DNA from: Candidatus Onthocola stercoravium
GTDB lineage: Bacteria > Bacillota_I > Bacilli_A > RF39 > UBA660
NCBI GenBank assembly: GCA_018711775.1
Contig: DVHV01000078.1
Location: forward strand, 1-20,874
Length of the DNA: 20,874 nucleotides
Reading direction: 5' to 3'
Part shown: positions 6,764 through 14,817 of the stretch, in pieces
Numbering within the stretch: the stretch's first letter is position 1
Layout of the letters: each line of letters starts with the position of its first letter
Notes under the pieces: generated by a model
Database searches by the model: none
The model's input: only the letters and a program-made list of their open reading frames with translations
Told to the model about the DNA's origin: nothing
Position numbers and translations under genes: made by a program

Positions 6764-8728
6764 ATGAAGAAGTACAAATTAAAGAAATTTAATGTAATAT
6801 TATTTACTTTTATAATTCTAATGTTTTTAGAATTATCTTTTAGAATATTAACAAATGTTACAATTTTTAATATTAGTTTTTTGTATGTAACTTTATATAA
6901 TATTTTTGTTTCACTACTTATAAGTTTTTTAGTAACTTGGGGTAATAATAAGTTTAATAAAGTTATTTATTATATTACGATTTTTATAATATCTTTTATT
7001 TATGCTCTTCAATTGTGTATTTATAAAATGTTTGGTTTTTATTTTGATTTGTCGTTACTTAGTGCAACTGATCAAGTGGCAAGTTTTGCAGGGGATGGAT
7101 TAAAATTAATCTTAGAAAATATAGTTGGAGTTATAGTATTATTTTTGCCATTTATTATATTACTTATTTTTATTAGAAGAATAAGTATTCATAAAAATGA
7201 AGTTAAGATTAATATTATTAAGTTAATATCTTTAGTAGTAGTTTATTTAGTATTTATTGGAACTTTGTATATTAATGGGAATGGAATTAATTCAGCGAAA
7301 GAATTATATTTTAATGTAAGTAATAATGAACTTAATATTAGAAAATTTGGAGTACTTAATGCTTTTAGAATTGATGTAAAAAGAAGTATTTTTGGATTTG
7401 AAGTAAAATTAGATATTCCGGATGATTATGTTGATCCAGACAAAGATGATGATGAAGAGGATGAAGAACCAGAAATAGTTTATGAATATAATAATTTGGA
7501 TATCGATTTTGATTCTTTAATTGCTAGTGAAAGTAATAGTACTATTAAGATGATGCATGAATATTTTAAGAATGAAAGTGGTACCTTGCAAAATGAATAT
7601 ACGAAATATTTTGAAGGTAAGAATTTGATATTATTTATGGCAGAAAGTTTCAATGAAATTGCTGTAAGAGAAGATATAACTCCAACTTTATATAAGTTAG
7701 TAAATAGTGGTTTTAAATTTAATAATTTTTATACACCAACGATTAGTAGTACAATTGGTGGAGAATTTCAAGAACTTACTGGTTTGGTAGCGGCATCTGG
7801 TTTCTTATCACCTTGGAAAAGTGGTGAAAATTACTATCCATTTGGGGTAGCTACAGCATTTCAAAATTTAGGTTATAATACATATGCATATCATAATCAT
7901 ACTTATACTTTCCAAAGTAGACATAAGTATTTGGCAGCTTTAGGCTTTGATAATTATATGGGATGTCGTAATGGATTGGAAAACGAAATTAATTGTAATC
8001 AATGGCCAGAGAGCGATGTGGAAATGATTGAAGCAACATTTGATGATTATATTGCAAATGAAAATCCATTTATGGTTTATTACGTGACAGTAAGTGGACA
8101 TGGCGATTATGGTTTTAATTATAGTGCAATGGCTCGTAAACATAAAGACGATGTGGCTAATCTTAATTATTCAGAAAAACCTTTGTCTTATTTAGCAGCC
8201 CAAATTGAACTTGATCAAGCACTAGAATTGCTTATTAAAAAGTTGGATGAAGCCGGTGAGCTTGAAGATACTGTTATTGCTTTAGTAGGAGATCATTATC
8301 CATATTATTTATCATTAGATGAAGTAAATGAAATTGCTAGTTATGAAAAAGATAGTGTTGTTGAAATAAATAGAAGTAACTTTATTTTATGGAATAGTGA
8401 AATGGAGACTGTTGAAGTAGAAAAGATTGGTAGTCAAATAGATGTCTTACCAACAATATATAATTTATTTGGGGTAGAATATGATTCAAGACTTATTATA
8501 GGTAAGGATATACTTAGTACAGAACCAGGACTTGCTATATTTGGTAATTCTTCATGGGTAAGTGATAAAGGAACATATTTTGCTAGTAGTGGTGAATTTG
8601 TAAGTCGAGATGGAGTTACAGTAGATGATGATTATATAAGATATATGAATAGTATTGTGAGCAATAAGATTACTATGAGTAGAAATATTATGAAGTATGA
8701 TTATTATAGAAAGGTTTTGGGTGAATAA
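6764..8728 (+). CDS. LTA synthase family sulfatase-fold phosphoglycerol/phosphotransferase
   Basis: 654 residues: five N-terminal membrane helices (within about 8-175), an acidic linker (DPDKDDDEEDEEPE), then an extracellular alkaline-phosphatase/sulfatase-fold domain (about 285-620). Active-site counterparts of Staphylococcus LtaS are visible: Glu294 in AESF, nucleophile Thr330 in SSTIGGEF, His446 in VSGHGDY and D510-H511 in GDHYPYY. Such enzymes move glycerol-phosphate units from phosphatidylglycerol onto a glycolipid or other acceptor at the outer membrane face. The substrate here could be lipoteichoic acid or another glycopolymer. ATG 6764 is chosen over the in-frame TTG 6752 because GGTGAG sits about five bases before the ATG. 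Only two bases separate it from the asparagine synthase gene. Confidence 0.88.
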   Translation: MKKYKLKKFNVILFTFIILMFLELSFRILTNVTIFNISFLYVTLYNIFVSLLISFLVTWGNNKFNKVIYYITIFIISFIYALQLCIYKMFGFYFDLSLLSATDQVASFAGDGLKLILENIVGVIVLFLPFIILLIFIRRISIHKNEVKINIIKLISLVVVYLVFIGTLYINGNGINSAKELYFNVSNNELNIRKFGVLNAFRIDVKRSIFGFEVKLDIPDDYVDPDKDDDEEDEEPEIVYEYNNLDIDFDSLIASESNSTIKMMHEYFKNESGTLQNEYTKYFEGKNLILFMAESFNEIAVREDITPTLYKLVNSGFKFNNFYTPTISSTIGGEFQELTGLVAASGFLSPWKSGENYYPFGVATAFQNLGYNTYAYHNHTYTFQSRHKYLAALGFDNYMGCRNGLENEINCNQWPESDVEMIEATFDDYIANENPFMVYYVTVSGHGDYGFNYSAMARKHKDDVANLNYSEKPLSYLAAQIELDQALELLIKKLDEAGELEDTVIALVGDHYPYYLSLDEVNEIASYEKDSVVEINRSNFILWNSEMETVEVEKIGSQIDVLPTIYNLFGVEYDSRLIIGKDILSTEPGLAIFGNSSWVSDKGTYFASSGEFVSRDGVTVDDDYIRYMNSIVSNKITMSRNIMKYDYYRKVLGE

Positions 8729-8730
8729 TA

Positions 8731-10551
8731 ATGTGCGGAATTGCAGGAATTGTAACTAAGAGAGAAAATAAAAAAGAAATAATTGAAGCAATGAGTAAGA
8801 GAATAGAACATCGGGGACCAGATGGAGAAGGATATTTCTTTGATGATGATGTGGCTCTTGCTCATCGAAGACTTTCAATAATCGATTTAACAACTGGAGA
8901 TCAGCCAATATATAATGAAGATGAAAGAATTGTTACAGTATATAATGGGGAAATATATAATTATGTGGAACTTAGAGATGAGTTAGTTAAGGCCGGTCAT
9001 AAATTTAAAACTAAGAGCGATACAGAAGTTTTAGTGCATGGATTTGAAGAATGGCATACTGATTTACCGAAGTATTTGCGAGGAATGTTTGCGTTTGCAA
9101 TATATGATAAAAAGAGTAATGAATTATTTTTAGCGAGAGATAATTTTGGAATAAAACCTCTTTATTATACAGTGATGGATGGAACTTTTATGTTTGCATC
9201 AGAAATTAAAGCTTTCTTGGATACTCCGGATTTTAAAAAAGAATTAAATGAAGATATTTTGCAGGCTTATTTGGAATTTAGTTTTGTACCGACGAATGAA
9301 ACATTCTTTAAAGGGGTGTATCGTTTGGATGCGGGATCTAGTTTACTTTATAAAGATGGAGATATAAAAATAGATAAATATTTTAGATTAGATTTTAAGG
9401 ATAAAGAGCAAACATTTGATGAAGCAGTTGAAAGTATTAGTGAAGTAATGAAAGATTCAGTGAGTAGACATTTACTTAGTGATGTCGAAGTTGGTTCATT
9501 TTTATCTAGTGGAATAGATTCATCATATATTGTATCTTTGGCAAAGCCTGCTAAAACTTATACAGTTGGTTATGATATTGATAAATATGATGAAATTAGT
9601 TATGCTAAGGATTTAACTGAAAAGCTAGGAATTAATAATACATCTAAGGTTATAAAGATGGATGAATATATGGAAGAACTACCACATATTATGTATTATT
9701 TGGATGAACCGACGAGTGATCCAGCAGCGATATCACTATACTTTGTAGCAAAACTTGCTAGCAGGGATGTCAAAGTTGTGTTATCGGGAGAAGGTGCCGA
9801 TGAGTTTTTCGGCGGATATAATTATTACCGGGAAGAAGTTGATATGAAGTTTTATAATAAAATACCTTATTTTATAAGACATTTTATTGGCAAAATTGCA
9901 TCTTTATTTCCAGAAGGTTATGGATTTAATTTCTTGGTTAGAAGAGGAGAGAAGTTAGAAAATAGTTATATTGGAGTAAACAGAAATTTTTCAGAAAAGA
10001 TGGCTCGTAAAGTATTAAGTAAAGAATATAATTTGCGAGGGATCGATGTAACTAAAGAAATATATAAACAATTTGATGGATATTCAAATATTCATAAGAT
10101 GCAAGCAATCGATATTAATTATTGGCTTATGAAAGACATACTTCTTAAAGCTGATAGAATGACGATGGCTTCATCTTTAGAAGGTAGAGTACCATTTATT
10201 GATAAAGAAGTATTTAAAGTGGCAAGTGGACTTTCAATTGATTACAAAGTAACTAAGGAAAATACTAAAGTAGCATTAAGAGAAGCCGCGAAGGAAGTTA
10301 TACCAACTGAAGCATACAAAAAGAAAAAATTAGGTTTTCCGGTACCAATTAGAGAATGGATGAAGACTACAGAAGTAAGTGATGAAATTAGAAAAATGTT
10401 TAATAAAGAGTTTACAAGTAAGTTTTTTAAAGTTGATGTAATAAATGAATTACTTGATGAACATATAAGTGGTAAAAAAGATAATTATCGGAAGGTTTGG
10501 ACAATTTATAGTTTCTTAACATGGTATGAAATATTTTTTGTTAATAACTAA
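8731..10551 (+). CDS. asnB: Asparagine synthase (glutamine-hydrolysing)
   Basis: 606 residues. The N-terminal Ntn glutaminase domain starts MCGIAGIV with catalytic Cys2 and contains RGPDGEG and YNGEIYN. The C-terminal ATP-pyrophosphatase domain has the PP-loop S259-S-G-I-D-S-S265, SGEGADEFFGGY and KADRMTM...EGRVPF. It transfers ammonia from glutamine to an AMP-activated carboxylate, normally aspartate. Some Firmicute and actinobacterial members of this family (Bacillus AsnB, corynebacterial LtsA) instead amidate meso-diaminopimelate in peptidoglycan precursors. Sitting two bases after an envelope polymerase gene makes that role worth considering, but residues alone do not decide it. The ribosome binding site GGGTGAA overlaps the end of the upstream gene. 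Confidence 0.93.
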   Translation: MCGIAGIVTKRENKKEIIEAMSKRIEHRGPDGEGYFFDDDVALAHRRLSIIDLTTGDQPIYNEDERIVTVYNGEIYNYVELRDELVKAGHKFKTKSDTEVLVHGFEEWHTDLPKYLRGMFAFAIYDKKSNELFLARDNFGIKPLYYTVMDGTFMFASEIKAFLDTPDFKKELNEDILQAYLEFSFVPTNETFFKGVYRLDAGSSLLYKDGDIKIDKYFRLDFKDKEQTFDEAVESISEVMKDSVSRHLLSDVEVGSFLSSGIDSSYIVSLAKPAKTYTVGYDIDKYDEISYAKDLTEKLGINNTSKVIKMDEYMEELPHIMYYLDEPTSDPAAISLYFVAKLASRDVKVVLSGEGADEFFGGYNYYREEVDMKFYNKIPYFIRHFIGKIASLFPEGYGFNFLVRRGEKLENSYIGVNRNFSEKMARKVLSKEYNLRGIDVTKEIYKQFDGYSNIHKMQAIDINYWLMKDILLKADRMTMASSLEGRVPFIDKEVFKVASGLSIDYKVTKENTKVALREAAKEVIPTEAYKKKKLGFPVPIREWMKTTEVSDEIRKMFNKEFTSKFFKVDVINELLDEHISGKKDNYRKVWTIYSFLTWYEIFFVNN

Positions 10552-10580
10552 TTTACAAATGTTTGTTTGTGTGTTATGCT
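10552..10580 (+). promoter_or_regulatory. Promoter for rmuC
   Basis: TTTACA (10552-10557), 17-bp spacer, TATGCT (10575-10580), with TGT (10572-10574) giving an extended -10. A near-dyad, ACAAA-TG-TTTGT (10555-10566), overlaps the -35 and could be an operator. It starts right after the asparagine synthase stop. Confidence 0.55.
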
Positions 10581-10597
10581 TATTATGGTGATTTAAA

Positions 10598-11692
10598 ATG
10601 TTAGAATATATAATTATAGGTTTATTAGTATTGGTGATTATTCTTTTAATAATTTTGTTAGTTAGAAGAAGTAATAATACGGAGTTAGTAGAACGAATTG
10701 GTCATTTTGAAGCAAATATTAATAAAGAAATTGGAGAGTTTAAGTTTACGTTTTCGAAAGATTTAATGACCGATTTTGAAAAACTTAATGAACGAATTGA
10801 AAGAAAATTAACACTAATTAATGATGCCGTAAATGAAAGATTAGATAAAAACTTTGAAAAGAGTAATAAAACATTTATGAGTGTACTTGAAAGGCTTTCG
10901 AAAATTGATGAGGCACAGAAGAAAATTGATGGATTGAATAGTGAAATAGTGTCTTTACAAAGTGTTTTAACTGATAAAAAGACGAGAGGTACTTTTGGGG
11001 AAGTAAATCTTGAGTATATTTTAAATAATGCTTTTGGAAGTAATAAAAACGGAATATATGAAACTCAACATAAATTTAGTAATGGTTATATAAGTGATGC
11101 AATACTTTATGCTCCAGCACCACTTGGTACTATTGCCATTGATTCGAAGTTTCCTTTGGAAAATTATCAAAGAATGACTGATAAGACTAAGGATAAAGCA
11201 ATTAGGGATCAAGCGGAAAAAATGTTTGTGGCTGATGTTAAGAAGCACATTAATGATATAAGTGAAAAATATATTATTCCAGGAGAAACTAGTGATGAAG
11301 CAATTATGTTTTTACCGGCGGAAGCATTGTTTGCAGAAATTAATGCATATCATCCTGAATTACTTAACTATGCATATAGCAAGCGAGTATGGATTACAGG
11401 TCCTACAACATTAATCAGTACTTTATCAATAATTAGTATGATACTTAAGAATATGGAAAGAGATAAATATGCTAAAGTAATTCATGAAGAACTAGCAAAA
11501 CTTAGTGTTGAATTTACTAGATATAAAGACCGTTGGGATAAACTTGCAAGAAATGTTAAGACAGTAAATCAAAGTATTGATGAACTTCATACAACAAGTG
11601 AGAAGATTACAAGAAGATTTGAATCAATTAATAGTGTTGATATAGATAAACTAGTAAAGAAAGATGAAGAAAAACTAACAATCGGAGAATGA
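10598..11692 (+). CDS. rmuC: RmuC-family DNA recombination protein
   Basis: 364 residues: an N-terminal membrane anchor (about 3-22), a charged coiled-coil region (about 25-125), then the RmuC domain (about 128-330). The domain has GTFGEVNLEYIL (131-142), DAILYAPAPLGTIAIDSKFP with the restriction-fold-like I-D182-S-K184, and GPTTLISTLSIIS. RmuC proteins are predicted nucleases that limit recombination at inverted repeats and affect genome rearrangement; their exact activity is poorly defined. ATG 10598 follows a GGTGA. The stop TGA 11690-11692 is three bases from the convergent rnr stop, and the last codons form half of a shared terminator stem. Confidence 0.92.
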   Translation: MLEYIIIGLLVLVIILLIILLVRRSNNTELVERIGHFEANINKEIGEFKFTFSKDLMTDFEKLNERIERKLTLINDAVNERLDKNFEKSNKTFMSVLERLSKIDEAQKKIDGLNSEIVSLQSVLTDKKTRGTFGEVNLEYILNNAFGSNKNGIYETQHKFSNGYISDAILYAPAPLGTIAIDSKFPLENYQRMTDKTKDKAIRDQAEKMFVADVKKHINDISEKYIIPGETSDEAIMFLPAEALFAEINAYHPELLNYAYSKRVWITGPTTLISTLSIISMILKNMERDKYAKVIHEELAKLSVEFTRYKDRWDKLARNVKTVNQSIDELHTTSEKITRRFESINSVDIDKLVKKDEEKLTIGE

Positions 11693-11705
11693 TTGTTAGT
11701 TTTTT
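11670..11705. terminator. Bidirectional intrinsic terminator shared by rmuC and rnr
   Basis: ACTAACAATC (11674-11683) pairs perfectly with GATTGTTAGT (11691-11700) over a seven-base loop, flanked by an A run on the left (from 11670) and a T run on the right (to 11705). The hairpin contains the rmuC stop and the rnr stop, so both mRNAs end in it. Confidence 0.92.
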
Positions 11706-14059
11706 ACTCTGCTTAGAATTATTTCTTGAATTCTTGTTGGTGATAAAGCATAGAAGTAGATAATACGATGTTCGCGATCAGTTTCTTTAACACGCAGTTT
11801 TACTTTTGAGCCGATTATTATTCTTGTTTTTTCAGTGGGATTTGTTAGCCATTTATTATTAGGATTATATGCAAAATTTCCATCATCAATATCAGTAAAA
11901 TATACAATGCCTTCGATAAGTTTTGGCGTTTTTACAATCATATATCTTGGTGTTATATCAGCAACATAAGCATCAAATTCTTCATCGCGATGATTATTAA
12001 TATAATCAACCATATAAAGTTTATTAGCTTCATATTCGGCTTTATCAGCACAACGTTCCATAATATTTGCATGTTCACATACGCGAGTTAAGTATTTTTT
12101 TATATCTTCTATATCAGTATTAGGATCACAAAAGTAATTTAGATTATCGAGAATTGTTTGAATAACTAAATCTAGGAACCGACGTATCGGAGAAGTGACT
12201 TGGGAGTATGCTGCTAAGGCTAAAGCGTAGTGACCACGATTTTCGGTGCTATAGTAGGCTTTTTGCATACTTCTTAATAAAAGACTAGAAAAAATAAAGA
12301 ATTCTTCTTTGGAGCTTAAACTTTGAATTAATTTTTGAATTACATGAGGATCATCAATATTTTTGGCAGTTTCAAGACGATATCCTACATCTTTTATTAT
12401 TTTGATTGCTTCATTTATTTTATCTTTAAAAGGTATTTCATGGTTACGATAGATAAAAGTAAGACCTAATTTTAACATATAATCAGCTGTACCTTCATTA
12501 GTTATAATCATGAAGTTCTCAATTAATTTTTGGGCTTGGCCTTGTTTAGTTACTGATACATCCTCAACAGTTTTATCTTCATCAAAAATATATTTTATTT
12601 CTCTGGAATAAAAGTCAAGGGCACCTTTTTTACGTCTTCTTTCACCAATTATTGTAGATAATTCTTGCATTAATAGTAAATCTTTTACAAAGTTTTCGTA
12701 ACTTTCAGGTATTTGGTCATTTTCTAAAAGAACGTTAACATCTTCATAAGTCATTTTCTTTTTTGAGTTAATAATGCTATCAATTATTTGAAAGTTAATG
12801 ATGTTGCCACTTAGATCTATTTCTATTAAAAAACTTTTGGTTAAACGATCAACATTGGGATTTAGTGAACAAATACCATTAGATATTTTAGGGTGAAGCA
12901 TGTGGGAAACAGAATCGATTAGATAAAGACTAGTAGTGTTTTGTTCAGCACGATTCCAAAGGGGAGAACCAGGTTTTATATAATGGGAAACTGCTGCAAT
13001 GCTTACATTGAGTAAGTAATTACCATTTTCTAATTTTTTTAGTCCAACTGCATCATCCATATCTTTAGTATGAGCCCCATCGATTGTAAAAATTGTATCG
13101 CTCCGAAAATCTTTACGATTTTTCATTTCCTCAGCACTTACTTCGGTTGGCATCTTAGCGACTTGTTCTAATTCTTCTTGGGTATAGTGAATACGGAAGC
13201 CATTATTATAACCTATTGCTATAAGTTCAGCATCTAAATCATCTTTATATCCAATTGTTTCAATATAATTTGCTTTATAGCGACCTTCGTATTCTTCAGT
13301 AGTAATATCTACTAGAATACGGGTTCCAATAACAAAATCATTAATTGATAAATCTTGATCATCTAAACTTTTTAAAGATAGATAAACTGGAAAATTGTTA
13401 TTGCCAACAACTTGAATTTTTTTGCGATTTTTATCTTCAATTACTTCACAAACAACTTGAGAATTTTCGCGGGCTAAAACTTTTTTGGGAATTACTTTTT
13501 TATTAACTTTCGCAAATACAACGGTGTCATATGGAAGGTAGGCATCATATTCTGGGGAATTTAATTCAAGAATTCCATTTTTAACATGAATGTATTTAAA
13601 ACCTTTTTTGTTACAATAAATTTTAGTAATAAAAAAATTAGAGGGAAATGCTATATAATGTTCATTTTCACAATATAGTTTTCCTTCTAATTCTAGAGTT
13701 TTTAAGGCATCAACAATTGCTGATGCATCATATTCTTTTAACTTTGCAAGATCATTAATTGTAATTGAGCCTTTTTCAGCAATTAAGTCCATAATACATG
13801 CGTTTAAAGACTTTTTATTAGGCAGTGAGCCCTTATAAAAGCGATTACAATCATCTGGCACTAAATAATTTTCACTGATTAGTGAATTTAGAGCTTCAGA
13901 TAAATCAGCACATTTTTTGGCGTAGTCATCACGTTTTTGTCCAGTTTTTAATTGCTTTTTATCGGATTTTTTGCTGATATTTAATTGCTTTTTTATTTCA
14001 GATAGAGTTAAATATTCTTTATCGGTTCTTTCGAAAATTCTTATTAATTTTTCTTTCAT
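11696..14059 (-). CDS. rnr: Ribonuclease R
   Basis: 787 residues. Order of domains: N-terminal winged-helix-like region (about 1-75, then a second helical stretch to about 135), cold-shock-like OB domains (about 140-270), RNB catalytic domain (about 315-650), and a C-terminal S1 domain (about 690-775). The RNB active site TIDGAHTKDMDD carries D327, D333, D335 and D336, which bind the catalytic Mg ions; SQVTSPIRRFLDL is the usual RNB C-terminal signature. It degrades structured RNA 3' to 5' and takes part in trans-translation-linked mRNA decay and rRNA quality control. ATG at 14059 is preferred over an in-frame GTG at 14065 because GAGGTG lies just five bases ahead of the ATG. The common smpB/secG neighbours are absent here. 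The S1 domain is not followed by the long Lys-rich tail seen in E. coli. Confidence 0.95.
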   Translation of the reverse strand: MKEKLIRIFERTDKEYLTLSEIKKQLNISKKSDKKQLKTGQKRDDYAKKCADLSEALNSLISENYLVPDDCNRFYKGSLPNKKSLNACIMDLIAEKGSITINDLAKLKEYDASAIVDALKTLELEGKLYCENEHYIAFPSNFFITKIYCNKKGFKYIHVKNGILELNSPEYDAYLPYDTVVFAKVNKKVIPKKVLARENSQVVCEVIEDKNRKKIQVVGNNNFPVYLSLKSLDDQDLSINDFVIGTRILVDITTEEYEGRYKANYIETIGYKDDLDAELIAIGYNNGFRIHYTQEELEQVAKMPTEVSAEEMKNRKDFRSDTIFTIDGAHTKDMDDAVGLKKLENGNYLLNVSIAAVSHYIKPGSPLWNRAEQNTTSLYLIDSVSHMLHPKISNGICSLNPNVDRLTKSFLIEIDLSGNIINFQIIDSIINSKKKMTYEDVNVLLENDQIPESYENFVKDLLLMQELSTIIGERRRKKGALDFYSREIKYIFDEDKTVEDVSVTKQGQAQKLIENFMIITNEGTADYMLKLGLTFIYRNHEIPFKDKINEAIKIIKDVGYRLETAKNIDDPHVIQKLIQSLSSKEEFFIFSSLLLRSMQKAYYSTENRGHYALALAAYSQVTSPIRRFLDLVIQTILDNLNYFCDPNTDIEDIKKYLTRVCEHANIMERCADKAEYEANKLYMVDYINNHRDEEFDAYVADITPRYMIVKTPKLIEGIVYFTDIDDGNFAYNPNNKWLTNPTEKTRIIIGSKVKLRVKETDREHRIIYFYALSPTRIQEIILSRVKN

Positions 14060-14077
14060 AGTCACACCTCTAACTTA

Positions 14078-14106
14078 AATATAAAACACAATTTTTTATT
14101 TGTAAA
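14078..14106 (-). promoter_or_regulatory. Candidate rnr promoter
   Basis: On the minus strand TTTACA (14106-14101), 17-bp spacer, TATATT (14083-14078). The spacing is exact, but the expected RNA start near 14071 would leave only about a dozen bases before ATG 14059, just enough for the AGAGGTG site. Confidence 0.45.
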
Positions 14107-14113
14107 TAGAAAA

Positions 14114-14142
14114 TTTTAAATAAATGAAAAATGTGATATAAT
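14114..14142 (+). promoter_or_regulatory. Promoter for the histidine-phosphatase-like gene
   Basis: TATAAT (14137-14142) with TGA directly upstream (14134-14136), an extended -10. The -35 position holds only TTTTAA (14114-14119). The start ATG is 23 bp downstream. It is divergent from rnr. Confidence 0.6.
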
Positions 14143-14164
14143 TGGATTAGAAAGTAGTGGTAGA

Positions 14165-14770
14165 ATGACTTTATATTTAGTAAGTAATAATATGGTTTTA
14201 GAAAGTATCGTTTATGAAACGGATGAAACAGTTGAGGAAAAAAGGGTAAATAGACCTCTTTCAATTGAAGGGGAGAAAGCCGCGGTTAAGTTGGTAAAGA
14301 AAATTGATGCCAATGTTATATATTCATCTGATTATGCATCAGCACTTGCTACTGCCAAATACTATGCAGAGTATCGTAATTTAATAATTAATATTAATTC
14401 TTTTTTGAGTGATGCTAAAATAGGAAAGTTAGGCAATAGAAATATTAAAATGCTTAGATTTATGCAAGAGAGAGATTTTGATTTTAAATTTAATGGGGGA
14501 GAATCATTAAATGAAGTATGTAATAGAATGAATATAGCAATTGATAGAATAATTAAGAAGAATATAAATAAAAATATTGTTATATTTACTCATAAAAGAG
14601 CAATTATGGGATATTTACTTAAGTACTTAGAACAAGGATTTAATTTAGATGATCGCCTTATTTTAACTTTTAATGATAAGGTAATTATTGATGATATTGA
14701 TAAAGATATTGACGTTATAAAAATAGAATTAAATAAAGGGAAAATTTTGGAGGTAGACATTATAGAATAA
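14165..14770 (+). CDS. Degenerate histidine-phosphatase (phosphoglycerate mutase) superfamily protein
   Basis: 201 residues with the layout of the histidine phosphatase fold: LYLV strand, SSDYASALATA helix, NGGESLNEVCNRM, and IFTHKRAIMGYLL. The catalytic N-terminal motif LVRHGE is replaced by LVS7-N8-N9-MV: the phospho-accepting His is Asn, and the Arg and Gly are gone. The second Arg (SxxxRAxQTA) is also lost in SALATA. Only the distal His (H143) and the GES Glu remain. Active phosphomutase or phosphatase chemistry is therefore unlikely. A binding or regulatory role as a pseudoenzyme is possible, but the gene has an open frame, a GTGGTAG ribosome binding site and its own promoter, so it is not obviously decaying. 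Partner unknown. Confidence 0.75.
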   Translation: MTLYLVSNNMVLESIVYETDETVEEKRVNRPLSIEGEKAAVKLVKKIDANVIYSSDYASALATAKYYAEYRNLIININSFLSDAKIGKLGNRNIKMLRFMQERDFDFKFNGGESLNEVCNRMNIAIDRIIKKNINKNIVIFTHKRAIMGYLLKYLEQGFNLDDRLILTFNDKVIIDDIDKDIDVIKIELNKGKILEVDIIE

Positions 14771-14782
14771 TTGTGGTATAAT
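14754..14782 (+). promoter_or_regulatory. Strong promoter for the 14818 gene
   Basis: TAGACA (14754-14759), exactly 17 bp, TATAAT (14777-14782), with TGG (14774-14776) extending the -10. This is one of the best promoter matches in the window. The -35 lies in the last codons of the upstream gene. RNA should start near 14789-14790. Confidence 0.8.
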
Positions 14783-14815
14783 ACCTCTTGCATTTTTTGC
14801 GAAAGGGGTATTTTT
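14780..14815 (+). terminator. Hairpin before the 14818 gene: possible terminator that also covers its RBS
   Basis: AATACCTCTT (14780-14789) pairs with AAGGGGTATT (14803-14812), ten pairs with one G-T, followed by a T tract of five (14811-14815). In read-through RNA this can act as a weak terminator for the upstream gene and would cover the AAAGGGG ribosome binding site of the next gene. RNA from the local promoter starts at the end of the left arm and cannot form it. Confidence 0.55.
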
Positions 14816-14817
14816 AA

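Noticed and set aside
14070..14264. Minus-strand open frame of 64 codons overlapping the histidine-phosphatase-like gene
   Set aside because: It is low-complexity, runs antisense to a gene with recognisable fold motifs, and has no family resemblance.
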